From: Bacillus sp. CHD6a
GTDB lineage: Bacteria; Bacillota; Bacilli; Bacillales; Bacillaceae_I
Direction of reading: 5' to 3'
Length of the DNA stretch: 64,000 bases
Assembly (NCBI RefSeq): GCF_001293645.1
Contig: NZ_LBMD01000010.1
Coordinates: 1-64,000 of the forward strand
The translations under genes and the position numbers were made by a program. Of this stretch, positions 18,921-28,111 are shown one piece after another; position 1 is the first letter of the stretch, and each line of letters opens with the position of its first letter. Below the pieces are notes generated by a model. That model did not search any database. It was not told where the DNA came from and saw only the letters and a program-made list of their open reading frames with translations.

Positions 18921-20030
18921 GTGGAATTATTAACCATTTTGCTATCTGGCGGGTTATTATTGTCTTTCCTCTGGATTATCCTTAATGGATTGTTTTATCC
19001 CACCTATTCAAAGCCAATGAAATCTGCCATCCCACCGCTTGTATCCATTTTAGTTCCCATGCGTGATGAGGAGCGCAACGTTCTCCATTTAATAGAAAAC
19101 CTAAAACAATTAACCTTTACTAATTTAGAATTTATCTTGTTGGATGATCATTCTTCTGACGCCACTTATTCGATGGCTTTGAACTCCACTAAGAAAGATA
19201 GTCGTTTTACTATTCTTCAAGGCGCCCCCTTAAAAAAGGGCTGGGCAGGAAAAGTGCATGCTTGCTATCAACTTTCTCATGCGGCTAATGGTGATTATCT
19301 GTTATTTTTGGATGCAGATGCACGACTGAAAAAGAACACTTTAGAAAACATGCTTCCTTTTTTCCAAAATGAGAAAGTCGGCTTGGTAACAGGTTTTCCG
19401 CAGTTTCCGGTCACAAGCTGGTTAAGTAAACTAGTGGTACCCATGCAACATTTCGTCATCTGGCTGCACCTCCCCCTTTGGCTGGCAAATTACAGTTCCT
19501 TTAAGCCTGCAAGTGCAGCTCACGGAGCGTTCATGTTCTTTGAAAGAAGTGCCTATGATTTTGTGGAAGGGCATTTCTCCGTAAAATCTAGTATCGTGGA
19601 AGATGTTCATCTCGCCAGGGTGATGAAAGAACACGGGTTCCAAGTAAAACTAATAAATGCCACCCCATACGTTACCTGTCATATGTATGAAACGAATCAA
19701 GAAGTTTGGAATGGTTTTATCAAAAATATTTATATCGGGATTGGAAAATCACCATTAATGGCAATGGGCTTAACGCTGTTTTATAGTATGTTTTATATTT
19801 CACCTCTTTTCTTAGCGTTTTTATCTCCCCTATATGGAGTTTTGTTTTTGGTGCCTCTGCTACTCGTATGGATGCAAAAACTATATATTGATCTGAAAAC
19901 TGGCCAGCTACCATACTTGTTTCTTTTCATGCCATTAAGCGCTTTGGCATTCTTAGTGATTCTGCACGCTTCCATGTGGAAATCTTGGAAAAAACAACAT
20001 TATATTTGGAAGGGGCGTGCCTATAAATGA
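18921..20030 (+). CDS. crtQ: Family 2 glycosyltransferase (CrtQ-like)
   Basis: GTG start at 18921 behind GAAGGAGG. The 369-aa product has an N-terminal membrane helix, a GT-A domain with VSILVPMRDEERNV, LDDHSSD and the metal-binding DADARL (about residue 130-135), an acceptor-side block VEDVHLARVMKEHGFQVKL, and C-terminal helices. This matches 4,4'-diaponeurosporenoate glycosyltransferase (CrtQ) in layout and context. It probably adds a sugar to the C30 carotenoid acid at the membrane. The stop overlaps the next start (ATGA). Confidence 0.8.
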   Translation: MELLTILLSGGLLLSFLWIILNGLFYPTYSKPMKSAIPPLVSILVPMRDEERNVLHLIENLKQLTFTNLEFILLDDHSSDATYSMALNSTKKDSRFTILQGAPLKKGWAGKVHACYQLSHAANGDYLLFLDADARLKKNTLENMLPFFQNEKVGLVTGFPQFPVTSWLSKLVVPMQHFVIWLHLPLWLANYSSFKPASAAHGAFMFFERSAYDFVEGHFSVKSSIVEDVHLARVMKEHGFQVKLINATPYVTCHMYETNQEVWNGFIKNIYIGIGKSPLMAMGLTLFYSMFYISPLFLAFLSPLYGVLFLVPLLLVWMQKLYIDLKTGQLPYLFLFMPLSALAFLVILHASMWKSWKKQHYIWKGRAYK

Positions 20031-21502
20031 AAAATGTCGTTGTCATAGGCGGAGGGCTTGGTGGTTTATCTGCTGCAATCAGCCTTGCTACCAAGGGATT
20101 TCATGTAACATTATTGGAAAAGAATACCCACCTAGGTGGAAAACTGATGCCTTTTCAGTTGGGAGAGGCATCTTTTGATTTTGGACCAAACACGATTACG
20201 ATGCCAGGTGTATTCCAAGAAGTCATTTCTCAAGCTGGTGAAAATCCTGATTCATATTTTAACTTTATCAAACTTTCATCACATACTCGTAATTTTTCTC
20301 CAGATGGGGATGTTTTTGACTTCAGTTCTGATTCAGAGCACATGATAGACCAACTCGCAACGCTTGATCCTGTTGGTGCCAAGAATTATCCGGCTTTTTT
20401 AAAGGAAGTCACTCGTTTGTATAAGATGGGAGAAAGCCAGTTTTTCAGAAGAACATTTACTTCAGCTGCTGATTACCTTTCTCCAAGCTTAGGATATTCC
20501 TTTAGCAAAGTTCGTCCGTTTCAGTCCTTGCATCGGTTTCACCGAAATTACTTTACGAATCCTTTTGTCATCCAAGCACTGGATCGATATGCCACGTATA
20601 TTGGTTCCTCCCCTTATGTATCCCCTGCTACATTTGGCCTTATCGCCTATTTAGAGCTAGTGGATGGGGTGTATTACACAAAAGGAGGTAACACAAAAAT
20701 TGCAGAAGGATTTGAGAAGCTCGCTAGAAAACTTGGAGTTCTAATCAGGACTAATTGTAAGGTAACTGGTATTGAAGTGAAAAACAAACAGGCTGTGTCT
20801 GTTTCAACAGAAGACGGAGAAAAGTATCCGGCTGATACGGTCGTGATGAATGCAGATCTTCTTCAAGTATACCCTGAACTTGTTCGAGAAGTGGACAGGC
20901 CCCATTTTACAGATAAAAAGGCGGCCAAATACGAACCTTCCATCTCTGCCTATGTAATCCTTGCCGAAATGAATAAGAGACATTCCGAACTTCTACATCA
21001 TACTGTGTACTTTTCAAAAGAGTACAAACAAGAGTTTAACCGTTTATTTCAGGATAAAGCGTATGCAACTGAACCTACCATCTACTTGAGTAATTCTTCT
21101 TTTACGGAAAAGGAAAGAAGTCCGAATGGAGATAATCTGTTCATTTTAGTCAATGCACCGGCAACAACTCTTCAAAACGAGAATGCACACTATTATAAGG
21201 ACGTCATCTATTATAGATTAGCTGATCGCGGTTTATCATTAAAAGAAAATCTGCTTGCTGAAAAGGTAATTACTCCAAAGGATATCCAAACTACATTTGG
21301 CGCTTTTAGAGGAGCTTTATATGGGATGGCATCAAACCGTAAAACAGATGCATTCTTCCGTCCAAGGAACAAATCAGCCGACATCAGCAACCTCTATTTT
21401 GTCGGTGGCTCCACCCATCCCGGCGGAGGCTCACCAATGGTCACACTCTCTGGTTTAAACGTTGCTAATGTTATTAGTAAAGCAAACAAAATGAAAGAAT
21501 AA
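20027..21502 (+). CDS. crtP: CrtP/CrtNb-like carotenoid desaturase/oxidase
   Basis: A 491-aa FAD enzyme of the CrtI/CrtN superfamily: the dinucleotide motif VVIGGGLGGLSAAISLATKG, the substrate-side block FDFGPNTITMP, and the C-terminal FAD motif LYFVGGSTHPGGGSPMV. It is translationally coupled to the glycosyltransferase gene. In related Bacillaceae and Planococcus clusters the desaturase paralogue beside the glycosyltransferase oxidises the terminal methyl of diaponeurosporene or diapolycopene to aldehyde or acid; I assign that by context. Sequence alone cannot separate desaturase from oxidase. No aldehyde dehydrogenase gene lies nearby. Confidence 0.75.
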   Translation: MKNVVVIGGGLGGLSAAISLATKGFHVTLLEKNTHLGGKLMPFQLGEASFDFGPNTITMPGVFQEVISQAGENPDSYFNFIKLSSHTRNFSPDGDVFDFSSDSEHMIDQLATLDPVGAKNYPAFLKEVTRLYKMGESQFFRRTFTSAADYLSPSLGYSFSKVRPFQSLHRFHRNYFTNPFVIQALDRYATYIGSSPYVSPATFGLIAYLELVDGVYYTKGGNTKIAEGFEKLARKLGVLIRTNCKVTGIEVKNKQAVSVSTEDGEKYPADTVVMNADLLQVYPELVREVDRPHFTDKKAAKYEPSISAYVILAEMNKRHSELLHHTVYFSKEYKQEFNRLFQDKAYATEPTIYLSNSSFTEKERSPNGDNLFILVNAPATTLQNENAHYYKDVIYYRLADRGLSLKENLLAEKVITPKDIQTTFGAFRGALYGMASNRKTDAFFRPRNKSADISNLYFVGGSTHPGGGSPMVTLSGLNVANVISKANKMKE

Positions 21503-21554
21503 CCTACCATGAGTGTTCTTGTCTTTTCTAAAATATAGGTTCTGTAATAACACC

Positions 21555-21682
21555 GCTGTTGATTTCCGCAAATGACTTCGCTTTCCTAGGGGCTGACGTG
21601 AGCCTCCTTCGGCTACGCCTGCGGGGTCTCCACCTAGCGCTATCTCCCTCAGGAGTCTTCGCCATTTGCTCCAATCAACAGC
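21555..21682. repeat. Dispersed structured repeat, copy B1 (128 bp)
   Basis: It begins GCTGTTGATTTCCGCAAATG and ends CATTTGCTCCAATCAACAGC, an imperfect terminal inverted repeat. An inner stem pairs GTGAG with CTCCAC around a GC-rich loop. It is the same length as copy A. It lies in the convergent gap between the two carotenoid operons. Confidence 0.85.
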
Positions 21683-21763
21683 TATGGATTACAAAAACAA
21701 AGGTGTTAATTCATCTTGCTAGATAAGACTTTCATAATACTTTCTTTGAATGGAAAATCTTTT

Positions 21764-21854
21764 TTGATTGGAGTGGAAGGCGAGCAGATGCCAGCGGGAG
21801 GAAGGGGACAGGTGAAACCCCACAGGCAAGCGAAGCGCCTGGAACGGAAATCAA
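21764..21854. repeat. Dispersed structured repeat, copy B2 (91 bp)
   Basis: It begins TTGATTGGAGTGGAAGGCG and ends CGCCTGGAACGGAAATCAA, again inverted ends. Its outer end is the inverse of the start of B1, so B1 and B2 together form a larger inverted pair 81 bp apart. Confidence 0.8.
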
Positions 21855-21879
21855 AGTGATACATACTTTTTCACAAATT

Positions 21880-21912
21880 AAAACCACAGCCCATTGGACT
21901 GTGGTTTTTACA
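21880..21912. terminator. Bidirectional terminator between the two carotenoid operons
   Basis: AAACCACAG pairs with CTGTGGTTT around a 9-nt loop (21880-21889 with 21899-21908), followed by T on the plus strand. It overlaps the crtM stop codon. Confidence 0.75.
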
Positions 21913-22741
21913 TTTGGGAAATGATTTGCTGCTTTTCCTCAGTGGAAACATAATGCTTCGTCTTAAACACTGAATACCCTTTTTTTCGTATTGAACCTAG
22001 TATCGCCCGATACAAATAGGCCGATCCTTTAACAGGGGTTCTCGAATGCATGGGATACAGATGAATGGAGCTCATCGCCTGTTCATATAGACTTTCTGCT
22101 TTATTTGCCATCTCTTCCCACACAGATATGAACTTGTTATTCACAATATGCTTATTTAAGTCATCCAGGGAATAGCCCGCTCTCTCCAACTTTTCGATTG
22201 GAATATAAATTCTTTCACGTTCAAGATCTTCCCCAATATCCCTAAGAATATTAGTAATTTGCATCGCCTGCCCGAGTGCAATGGCATCTTCCCGCAGTTC
22301 ACCTTTTTTCTTAGGAGCCAGAATCGGAAGCAACATCAAGCCAACCGTACTTGCGACATGATAGGAATAATGAAGGACTTCTTCTTCTGTAAAATACATT
22401 TTTTTATATAAATCCATTTCTTGACCAACTATCATATCATGAAAGGATTGTACGTCCATCTCGTATCTATTAAATACATCCTGAAGAGCTATCCACATTG
22501 GATCTTCAGAAGGTCGTTCTCCATTTAGAAAAGCAGCAAACATTCCTTTAAATTCAAAAAGCTCTTCTTTCGGATTTTCCCCTTCATCCACGATATCGTC
22601 AACCTGTCGACAAAACGCATATACTGCCCATACCGCCTGTTTCTTTTCTTTAGGCAGGAGCATAAATGCTTTATAGAATGTTTTAGAATGTTCTTTTATT
22701 ATTGCTTCACAATGATGATATGCTTTCATTAAGTCGTTCAT
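21908..22741 (-). CDS. crtM: Dehydrosqualene (4,4'-diapophytoene) synthase CrtM / YisP-like
   Basis: A 277-aa trans-isoprenyl diphosphate synthase of the squalene/phytoene synthase family. Both Asp-rich Mg-binding motifs are intact: DDIVDE (residues 48-53) and DIGED (168-172), with RQVDD and the NILRDIGEDLERERIYIP block. It should join two farnesyl diphosphates into the C30 backbone. It overlaps the upstream desaturase gene by 35 bp. It occupies the position of yisP beside asnO in B. subtilis, whose product has been reported to act as a farnesyl diphosphate phosphatase; here the desaturases argue for a true CrtM. Confidence 0.88.
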   Translation of the reverse strand: MNDLMKAYHHCEAIIKEHSKTFYKAFMLLPKEKKQAVWAVYAFCRQVDDIVDEGENPKEELFEFKGMFAAFLNGERPSEDPMWIALQDVFNRYEMDVQSFHDMIVGQEMDLYKKMYFTEEEVLHYSYHVASTVGLMLLPILAPKKKGELREDAIALGQAMQITNILRDIGEDLERERIYIPIEKLERAGYSLDDLNKHIVNNKFISVWEEMANKAESLYEQAMSSIHLYPMHSRTPVKGSAYLYRAILGSIRKKGYSVFKTKHYVSTEEKQQIISQM

Positions 22742-24209
22742 TAAGATTCACATCCTTTGCAGATGAATGATGGGCAAAATCATGGATAATCTGGTTTGCT
22801 GCAAGCTTAGCGCTTTGCATAACAATTGGTATACCACCGCCTGGATGGATAGATGCACCGGTTGCATATACATTTTCCAGGTCAAGATTTGGTTTAGCTT
22901 GTGGTCTGAATACACCAGACTGAAATAAATTCGGAGCGATACCGAAGCTGCCACCTTGAAACAATCCAAAGCGTTCGGCATCATTAGGCGTTCTTACTTC
23001 CATCCATTCCATTCTTTTAGTCAATCCCGGAAATGCTCGGTTTTCAATATTCTTTATCATCTTGTTTTTAAATGCCGTTTCGTTACTCCAATCTATATGG
23101 CTGCCAGATGGAACCGGTATAAGGACGTACAAAACACTTTTTCCAACTGGGGCCAATGTGGAATCGATCACGCTTGGATTGAATGTATAGAAAGAAGGAT
23201 CTGTAGGTACTTTCTTCTCTTGAAACACTTCTTTCATATGCTGTTTGAAGTTTCCACCCATGTAAAATTGGTGAACATCCGAATCTTGATAGATTCCATC
23301 CACTCCAAAATAAAATAATACACACCCTGAGGAAGGTTCATAGTCTTTTTTAACGTCGAACTGTTCTGCTGAGGAAGGAAAATCACCATTCCAAACGAGT
23401 CCATCAACCGAAATAATCTCTCCATTAACTGTAATGGCCGTAACCCGTCCTTGCTCTTTTTGAATATGTTCCACTTTACTGGAAAGATGCAGCGGGATTC
23501 CGCTTGCTTTCAACGTTTCCACTAGCACATCAACTAGAGACGCATAGCCTCCTTTTACATAGTGGATGCCATGTTCATGTTCACTATAAGGAATTAAACT
23601 ATACATGGCAGGAGCTGTTTGTGGATTCCCTCCGATATATAATGTTTGGAGGGAATAGGCTTCACGGAGACGTTCGTCGCTGAAATAAGATCCTGCAAAT
23701 TTTTTAGTTGATTGATAAGCTTTTAACCTAAGCAAGGTCTTAAGATTTTTCCCCGTCCAAAAATCTCTTTTTCTCGTAAACGATTTCTCGAGAAACGAGG
23801 TCTTCCCAACTTCAAAACTCTTCTTCATATCTATCATGTATTGCTTAAAGCCTTCTTCTTCGCCAGGAAACTGCTTTGACAGCTCGGATAGTTGGGTGTT
23901 TATGTCTTTAAATTTTGTGTATTTCTTCCCATCTTTAAAATGGATGCTGTAAAGGGCGTCAAGGCTTATTAGTTCCCAAGCATCTTTGGACACTCCCGCC
24001 TCTGCCAGTATTTGCTTTAGCATATCGGGTAAGAGGACAATAGTTGGGCCTTGGTCTATCCTGTACCCTTCCCTTTCGACAAAGGCAAGCCGACCTCCTG
24101 CCTGTTTTTCTTTTTCAAAAATACTAACGTCAAAACCCTGCTTTTTTAGTAAAAGGGCTGTAATCATTCCTCCGATACCTGCGCCAGCAATTGCTATATG
24201 CTTACTCAT
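22707..24209 (-). CDS. crtN: Diapophytoene desaturase CrtN-like
   Basis: A 500-aa FAD desaturase: IAIAGAGIGGMITALLLKKQ at the start, the family block YRIDQGPTIVLLPDMLKQIL, the long middle region LQTLYIGGNPQTAPAMYSL, and the end VYATGASIHPGGGIPIV. These blocks match staphylococcal CrtN (QTLYIG, SLYSIIP, FAGASTHPGAGVPIV) better than the other two paralogues in this window. It is coupled to both neighbours (4-bp overlap upstream, 35-bp downstream). The assignment among the paralogues is by similarity from memory. Confidence 0.8.
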   Translation of the reverse strand: MSKHIAIAGAGIGGMITALLLKKQGFDVSIFEKEKQAGGRLAFVEREGYRIDQGPTIVLLPDMLKQILAEAGVSKDAWELISLDALYSIHFKDGKKYTKFKDINTQLSELSKQFPGEEEGFKQYMIDMKKSFEVGKTSFLEKSFTRKRDFWTGKNLKTLLRLKAYQSTKKFAGSYFSDERLREAYSLQTLYIGGNPQTAPAMYSLIPYSEHEHGIHYVKGGYASLVDVLVETLKASGIPLHLSSKVEHIQKEQGRVTAITVNGEIISVDGLVWNGDFPSSAEQFDVKKDYEPSSGCVLFYFGVDGIYQDSDVHQFYMGGNFKQHMKEVFQEKKVPTDPSFYTFNPSVIDSTLAPVGKSVLYVLIPVPSGSHIDWSNETAFKNKMIKNIENRAFPGLTKRMEWMEVRTPNDAERFGLFQGGSFGIAPNLFQSGVFRPQAKPNLDLENVYATGASIHPGGGIPIVMQSAKLAANQIIHDFAHHSSAKDVNLNERLNESISSL

Positions 24210-25732
24210 TGAGCCTTCTCCAATCTTTGCGCATGAAAGCTTTTTTGAGAATGTGTTTCATGCTTTTCCCTTAGTAGTCGTGTTGTAATTCTTGCAGATT
24301 CAAGAATGGTTGGTAATCCGCTTCCAGGATGTGTACCGCCCCCAACAAGCCAACAGTTTTCAAGTTCTTCAAATTTATTATGCGGGCGCAATACCATCAT
24401 TTGTGTTAGCTGATGCCCAAGGTTAAAAGTAGCCCCTTTGTAAACAAGCACTTCTTTTTCCCAATCAGCAGGTGTAATAATTTTTTCAACTTCTATGTGA
24501 TTTTTGAGTCCTTTAAATCCGCTCTTTTTCTCCAGTGTCTCAAATACTAACTCTCGAAACTTCTCTCTATTTTCCTGCCAATCTATCTCACTGAAATTGT
24601 TAGGAACAGGTGCAAGGATATAAAGGGCAGACTTTCCTGCCGGAGCAAGTGTAGGGTCCGTCACAGAAGCATTTTGGACATAGATGGAAGGGTCACTAGA
24701 TAACTTCTTTGTTCTGGTGATCTCCTCTACATTCTTTTTATAGTCTTCAGCAAAAATAATGCTGTGGTGCGGGAGGTCATAAACGGTGTCGAGCCCAAGA
24801 TAAATCATAAAGGTTGAGCAGGAATACTTTTTCTTCTCAAGTTTCCGTTTACTGTATTTTTTTAATACGTTTTCATCCACTAAATTTGTCATTACATGGG
24901 CAAAATCACCGTTAATCACTACTTCATCTGCTGCTACTTTTGAACCATTGTCTAAAATGACACCTTTCACTTTTCGACCTTCTAGCCAAAGTTTTTTAAC
25001 ACCTGTACCAAGGTTAATTTTCCCACCATATTCTTGGACAACCTTAGCCATGCTTTCAGAGAGCTGATTGACTCCACCGATTGGATGATAGATTCCATAT
25101 GCATGTTCCATCCAAGAGAGAATGGAAAAGGCACCCGGACATTCCCAAGGGGACATTCCTAAATACTTGGATTGAAAAGTGAACGCAAGTTTGAGTTGTT
25201 CTTGTTGAAAATATTTACTTAATTGATCGTACAAACTGCTGCCAAGGCTGAGCTGTGGCAACGCTTTGATGACTTTCCATTGAAAATAATCATAGAAACG
25301 ATCCATTTTCCCTTGAAGAATTGGTGTAAGAGCGTCCATACGTTTTTCGGTTTCGGACATAAATCGTTCATATCCTTCTCCATCCCCAGGGAAATATCGT
25401 TCGATGGTTTCTATCATTTTCTCCTTATCACGTGTCACCATAAAGGATTTATCCGGAAAAACAAGTTCATACATTTCTTTCAATTCTTTCATATCCATGT
25501 AATCATGCATGTTCCGTCTGGATTCTTCGAAAATTTCCTCTGCAATTTGAGGCATACTTAAAAAGGTTGGCCCCATATCGAAAGTGAAATCCCCTAATGT
25601 TATCGCAGAGTTTCTTCCTCCAACATAAGGTTGTTTTTCCATAACGGTTACTTCATAGCCATTTGCAGAGAGCATCATGGCAGCTGCCAAGCCACCAGGT
25701 CCTGCACCAACCACTATTATTTTTTTGCTCAT
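24206..25732 (-). CDS. Carotenoid desaturase/oxidase, CrtI/CrtN family
   Basis: The first gene of the minus-strand crt operon, 508 aa. It carries VVGAGPGGLAAAMMLSANGY, FTFDMGPTFLSMP, FQSKYLGMSPWECPGAFSIL and WLVGGGTHPGSGLPTIL. It is a second desaturase paralogue; with the gene at 20027 the cluster has three, as in Bacillaceae pathways that name them crtNa, crtNb and crtNc. Which one desaturates and which oxidises cannot be told here. Ribosome site GAGGAGG lies upstream of ATG 25732, and a good promoter at 25794. Confidence 0.8.
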   Translation of the reverse strand: MSKKIIVVGAGPGGLAAAMMLSANGYEVTVMEKQPYVGGRNSAITLGDFTFDMGPTFLSMPQIAEEIFEESRRNMHDYMDMKELKEMYELVFPDKSFMVTRDKEKMIETIERYFPGDGEGYERFMSETEKRMDALTPILQGKMDRFYDYFQWKVIKALPQLSLGSSLYDQLSKYFQQEQLKLAFTFQSKYLGMSPWECPGAFSILSWMEHAYGIYHPIGGVNQLSESMAKVVQEYGGKINLGTGVKKLWLEGRKVKGVILDNGSKVAADEVVINGDFAHVMTNLVDENVLKKYSKRKLEKKKYSCSTFMIYLGLDTVYDLPHHSIIFAEDYKKNVEEITRTKKLSSDPSIYVQNASVTDPTLAPAGKSALYILAPVPNNFSEIDWQENREKFRELVFETLEKKSGFKGLKNHIEVEKIITPADWEKEVLVYKGATFNLGHQLTQMMVLRPHNKFEELENCWLVGGGTHPGSGLPTILESARITTRLLREKHETHSQKSFHAQRLEKAQ

Positions 25733-25793
25733 TTCAAGTACGCCTCCTCATTCCTAACAAACCGCTCCGCAATTAAACAAATATTATACAAAC

Positions 25794-25822
25794 ATTATAC
25801 ATAATATTTTTTTCCCTTACAA
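25794..25822 (-). promoter_or_regulatory. SigA-type promoter of the crtN-crtN-crtM operon
   Basis: Minus strand TTGTAA (25817-25822), 17-bp spacer, perfect TATAAT (25794-25799). A second TATAAT lies 12 bp downstream. Confidence 0.65.
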
Positions 25823-25923
25823 TCAATAATACTCTTTCTATGTATAAACGGGCTGCAACGGTATTTGGATGATGATTTTTCATCAATGGCAAAAGAATAA
25901 CGGGCTTGTACACACTGACGTTG

Positions 25924-25955
25924 AAATAAAAACTCCTATCTAGGAGCTTTTATTT
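25924..25955 (-). terminator. Terminator of asnO
   Basis: Near-perfect inverted repeat: AAATAAAAACTCCTA pairs with TAGGAGCTTTTATTT, with a T-rich 3' side on the minus strand, about 60 bp past the asnO stop. Confidence 0.7.
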
Positions 25956-26014
25956 CTTTAATACATTAAAGAGTTTCTACTCTAATCAAAACATATTTAA
26001 TCATACTTAGCAAT

Positions 26015-27865
26015 TTATTCCTTTATTGTTACACCGTAGTGAGTAAACCATACATGAATTTGTGCGAGGTGAGCTAACAGTTGAGGTCCAGTCATCAGCT
26101 GTCCAAACCACGGTACCTGAAATGCTTTACCTTCTGATGAAACGATTTCTTTTAGTTTCTTTTTATCCATGAACTCAAGCAATGGACTATTCGAATCTTC
26201 CAATATTTCTTCTAGCCAACCTTTAACCATTTTCGTATATACGGGATGGTGGGTTTTAGGGTAGGGACTTTTCTTCCTGTAAAGCACTTCATCAGGTAGT
26301 ACACCTTCCAAAGCCTTCCTTAAGATTCCCTTTTCCCTGTTATTGTGCATCTTCATTTCCCAAGGGATATTCCAGACGTACTCCACCAACCTGTGATCAG
26401 CAAAAGGAACACGAACTTCCAGGCTTGCACCCATGCTCATTCTATCTTTGCGGTCAAGTAGTGTTGTCATAAACCAAATCATATTTAAATAGAACAACTC
26501 ACGTCTACGCGCTTCTAAGAGACTCTCGCCTTCCAGTCTAGGCGTTTCCGCAACCGTTTCTTCAAACTTAGAACTAATATATTCATCTAGTTTCAGTTTC
26601 CTTCTCCATTCCGGTCTAAGCAGCTCCATTCTGGCTTGAGTGGAACGCATCCATGGGAAGTTACTTGATGCTAGATCTTCTGGTCTGTGAAACCATGGGT
26701 ACCCCCCAAAGATTTCATCTGCACATTCTCCAGAAAGACTCACGACATAATTTTGTTTAATTTCCCTGCAGAACCATAATAAAGAAGAGTCTATATCCGC
26801 CATACCTGGTTGATCTCTTACTAACACTGCTTCTTTTAAATACGCTGCGAGATTAGTTTGTGAGATGATGGACCGGTGATGAACGGTACCAAAGGTTTCC
26901 GTCATTTTCCTAATCCATTTCTCATCGGAATTTGGTTGAAATTCATTTGCTTTAAAGTATTTATCATTTTCTTCATAATCAATGGAATAAGTATTTAATG
27001 GCGGCTTGCCTTCATTCTTAAAAGCATTTGCAGCAATTGCTGTTATGGCACTAGAATCCAAGCCTCCAGATAAAAATGTACAAACCGGCACATCTGACAC
27101 TAGTTGTCTTGTTACAGCATCTGTGAACAAATAGCGCACTTTTTCTACGGTTTCCTCGAAACTATCTGTATGCGCCCTGCTTTCCACATTCCAATACCGC
27201 TTGATTTTCAGCCCTTCCCTTTTACTCATAATCATTAAATGTGCTGGGCGGAGCTCCTTAATTTGATGAAAAAGTCCATGGCCAGGAGAACGAGAAGGCC
27301 CAAGTCCGAAGATTTCTGCCAACCCATCATACCCAACTTCACTCGAGACTTCCGGATGAGCCAACAGTGCTTTCAATTCAGATCCAAAAAGCAACGTCCC
27401 CTCCCCTTGATGAAAAAATAATGGTTTCACCCCAAGTCTATCCCGAGCAATGAACAGTTTTTCTTCTTTTTCATCCCAAATGGCAAATGCAAAGATTCCA
27501 TTTAAATGATGGACACATTCTTCTTTCCATTCCATATAGGCCGTCAGTAAAACTTCCGTGTCAGAATGCCCTCTAAATCCATACCCTCTCTTCACCAATT
27601 CTTTTCTAATATCTTCTGTGTTATAAAGTTCACCGTTATAGCAAATGGTGTAATTATACTCTGCTTTATTCCTTGTCATCGGCTGCTTACCGCCTTCAAG
27701 GTCAACAACAGCTAAGCGTTTATGTCCAAAACCCACATGACGGTCCATCCAAATATTTGTGTCATCTGGTCCACGTAAAGATAAAGTTTCCGCCATTTTT
27801 TTTACTATATCTTTCTGATCTTTGATATCTTTCTTCCAATCTATCCATCCAGTAATACCGCACAT
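26015..27865 (-). CDS. asnO: Glutamine-hydrolysing asparagine synthetase (AsnB/AsnO type)
   Basis: I place the start at ATG 27865 so that Cys2 of MCGITGW becomes the N-terminal nucleophile after Met removal; an ATG three codons upstream would abolish this and sits only 3 nt from AAAGGAG. 616 aa. Glutaminase domain (1-about 210; RGPDDTNIW, CYNGELYN, GHSDTEVLL) and synthetase domain with the ATP-binding SGGLDSSA P-loop (about residue 255), GECADEIFGGYPW and DRKDRMSMGASLEVRVPFAD. The locus beside yisN and crtM matches asnO of B. subtilis, a sporulation-linked paralogue. Confidence 0.92.
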   Translation of the reverse strand: MCGITGWIDWKKDIKDQKDIVKKMAETLSLRGPDDTNIWMDRHVGFGHKRLAVVDLEGGKQPMTRNKAEYNYTICYNGELYNTEDIRKELVKRGYGFRGHSDTEVLLTAYMEWKEECVHHLNGIFAFAIWDEKEEKLFIARDRLGVKPLFFHQGEGTLLFGSELKALLAHPEVSSEVGYDGLAEIFGLGPSRSPGHGLFHQIKELRPAHLMIMSKREGLKIKRYWNVESRAHTDSFEETVEKVRYLFTDAVTRQLVSDVPVCTFLSGGLDSSAITAIAANAFKNEGKPPLNTYSIDYEENDKYFKANEFQPNSDEKWIRKMTETFGTVHHRSIISQTNLAAYLKEAVLVRDQPGMADIDSSLLWFCREIKQNYVVSLSGECADEIFGGYPWFHRPEDLASSNFPWMRSTQARMELLRPEWRRKLKLDEYISSKFEETVAETPRLEGESLLEARRRELFYLNMIWFMTTLLDRKDRMSMGASLEVRVPFADHRLVEYVWNIPWEMKMHNNREKGILRKALEGVLPDEVLYRKKSPYPKTHHPVYTKMVKGWLEEILEDSNSPLLEFMDKKKLKEIVSSEGKAFQVPWFGQLMTGPQLLAHLAQIHVWFTHYGVTIKE

Positions 27866-28111
27866 ATTTTCCATCCACTCCTTTTGCTTTAAGCAAACTA
27901 CGGGTGTTCTATACTATGCCGAGAGTGCTTATACCATGAATTCCAGAAACACTTTCACTTTTTTTCCTTGTCAGTCCTCCTCTCAATATTCCTCTGAAAA
28001 GTGGGTAAAGTAATAATAATGCGTTTAGTTTAAAGGCACACCAACTAGGGAAGAATGGCAGACACAAAGGTTTGCCCCTACAAAACTTGTTGACTACTGG
28101 AGGAAACGACT

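Noticed and set aside
27866-28000. SigK-like -10 CATAGTATA upstream of asnO on the minus strand
   Set aside because: No AC or other -35 element at the right distance; SigE spacing does not fit either.
28055-28093. Twelve-codon leader peptide before yisN
   Set aside because: The purine-rich stretch sits too close to the ATG to be a good ribosome site, and no attenuator structure follows.
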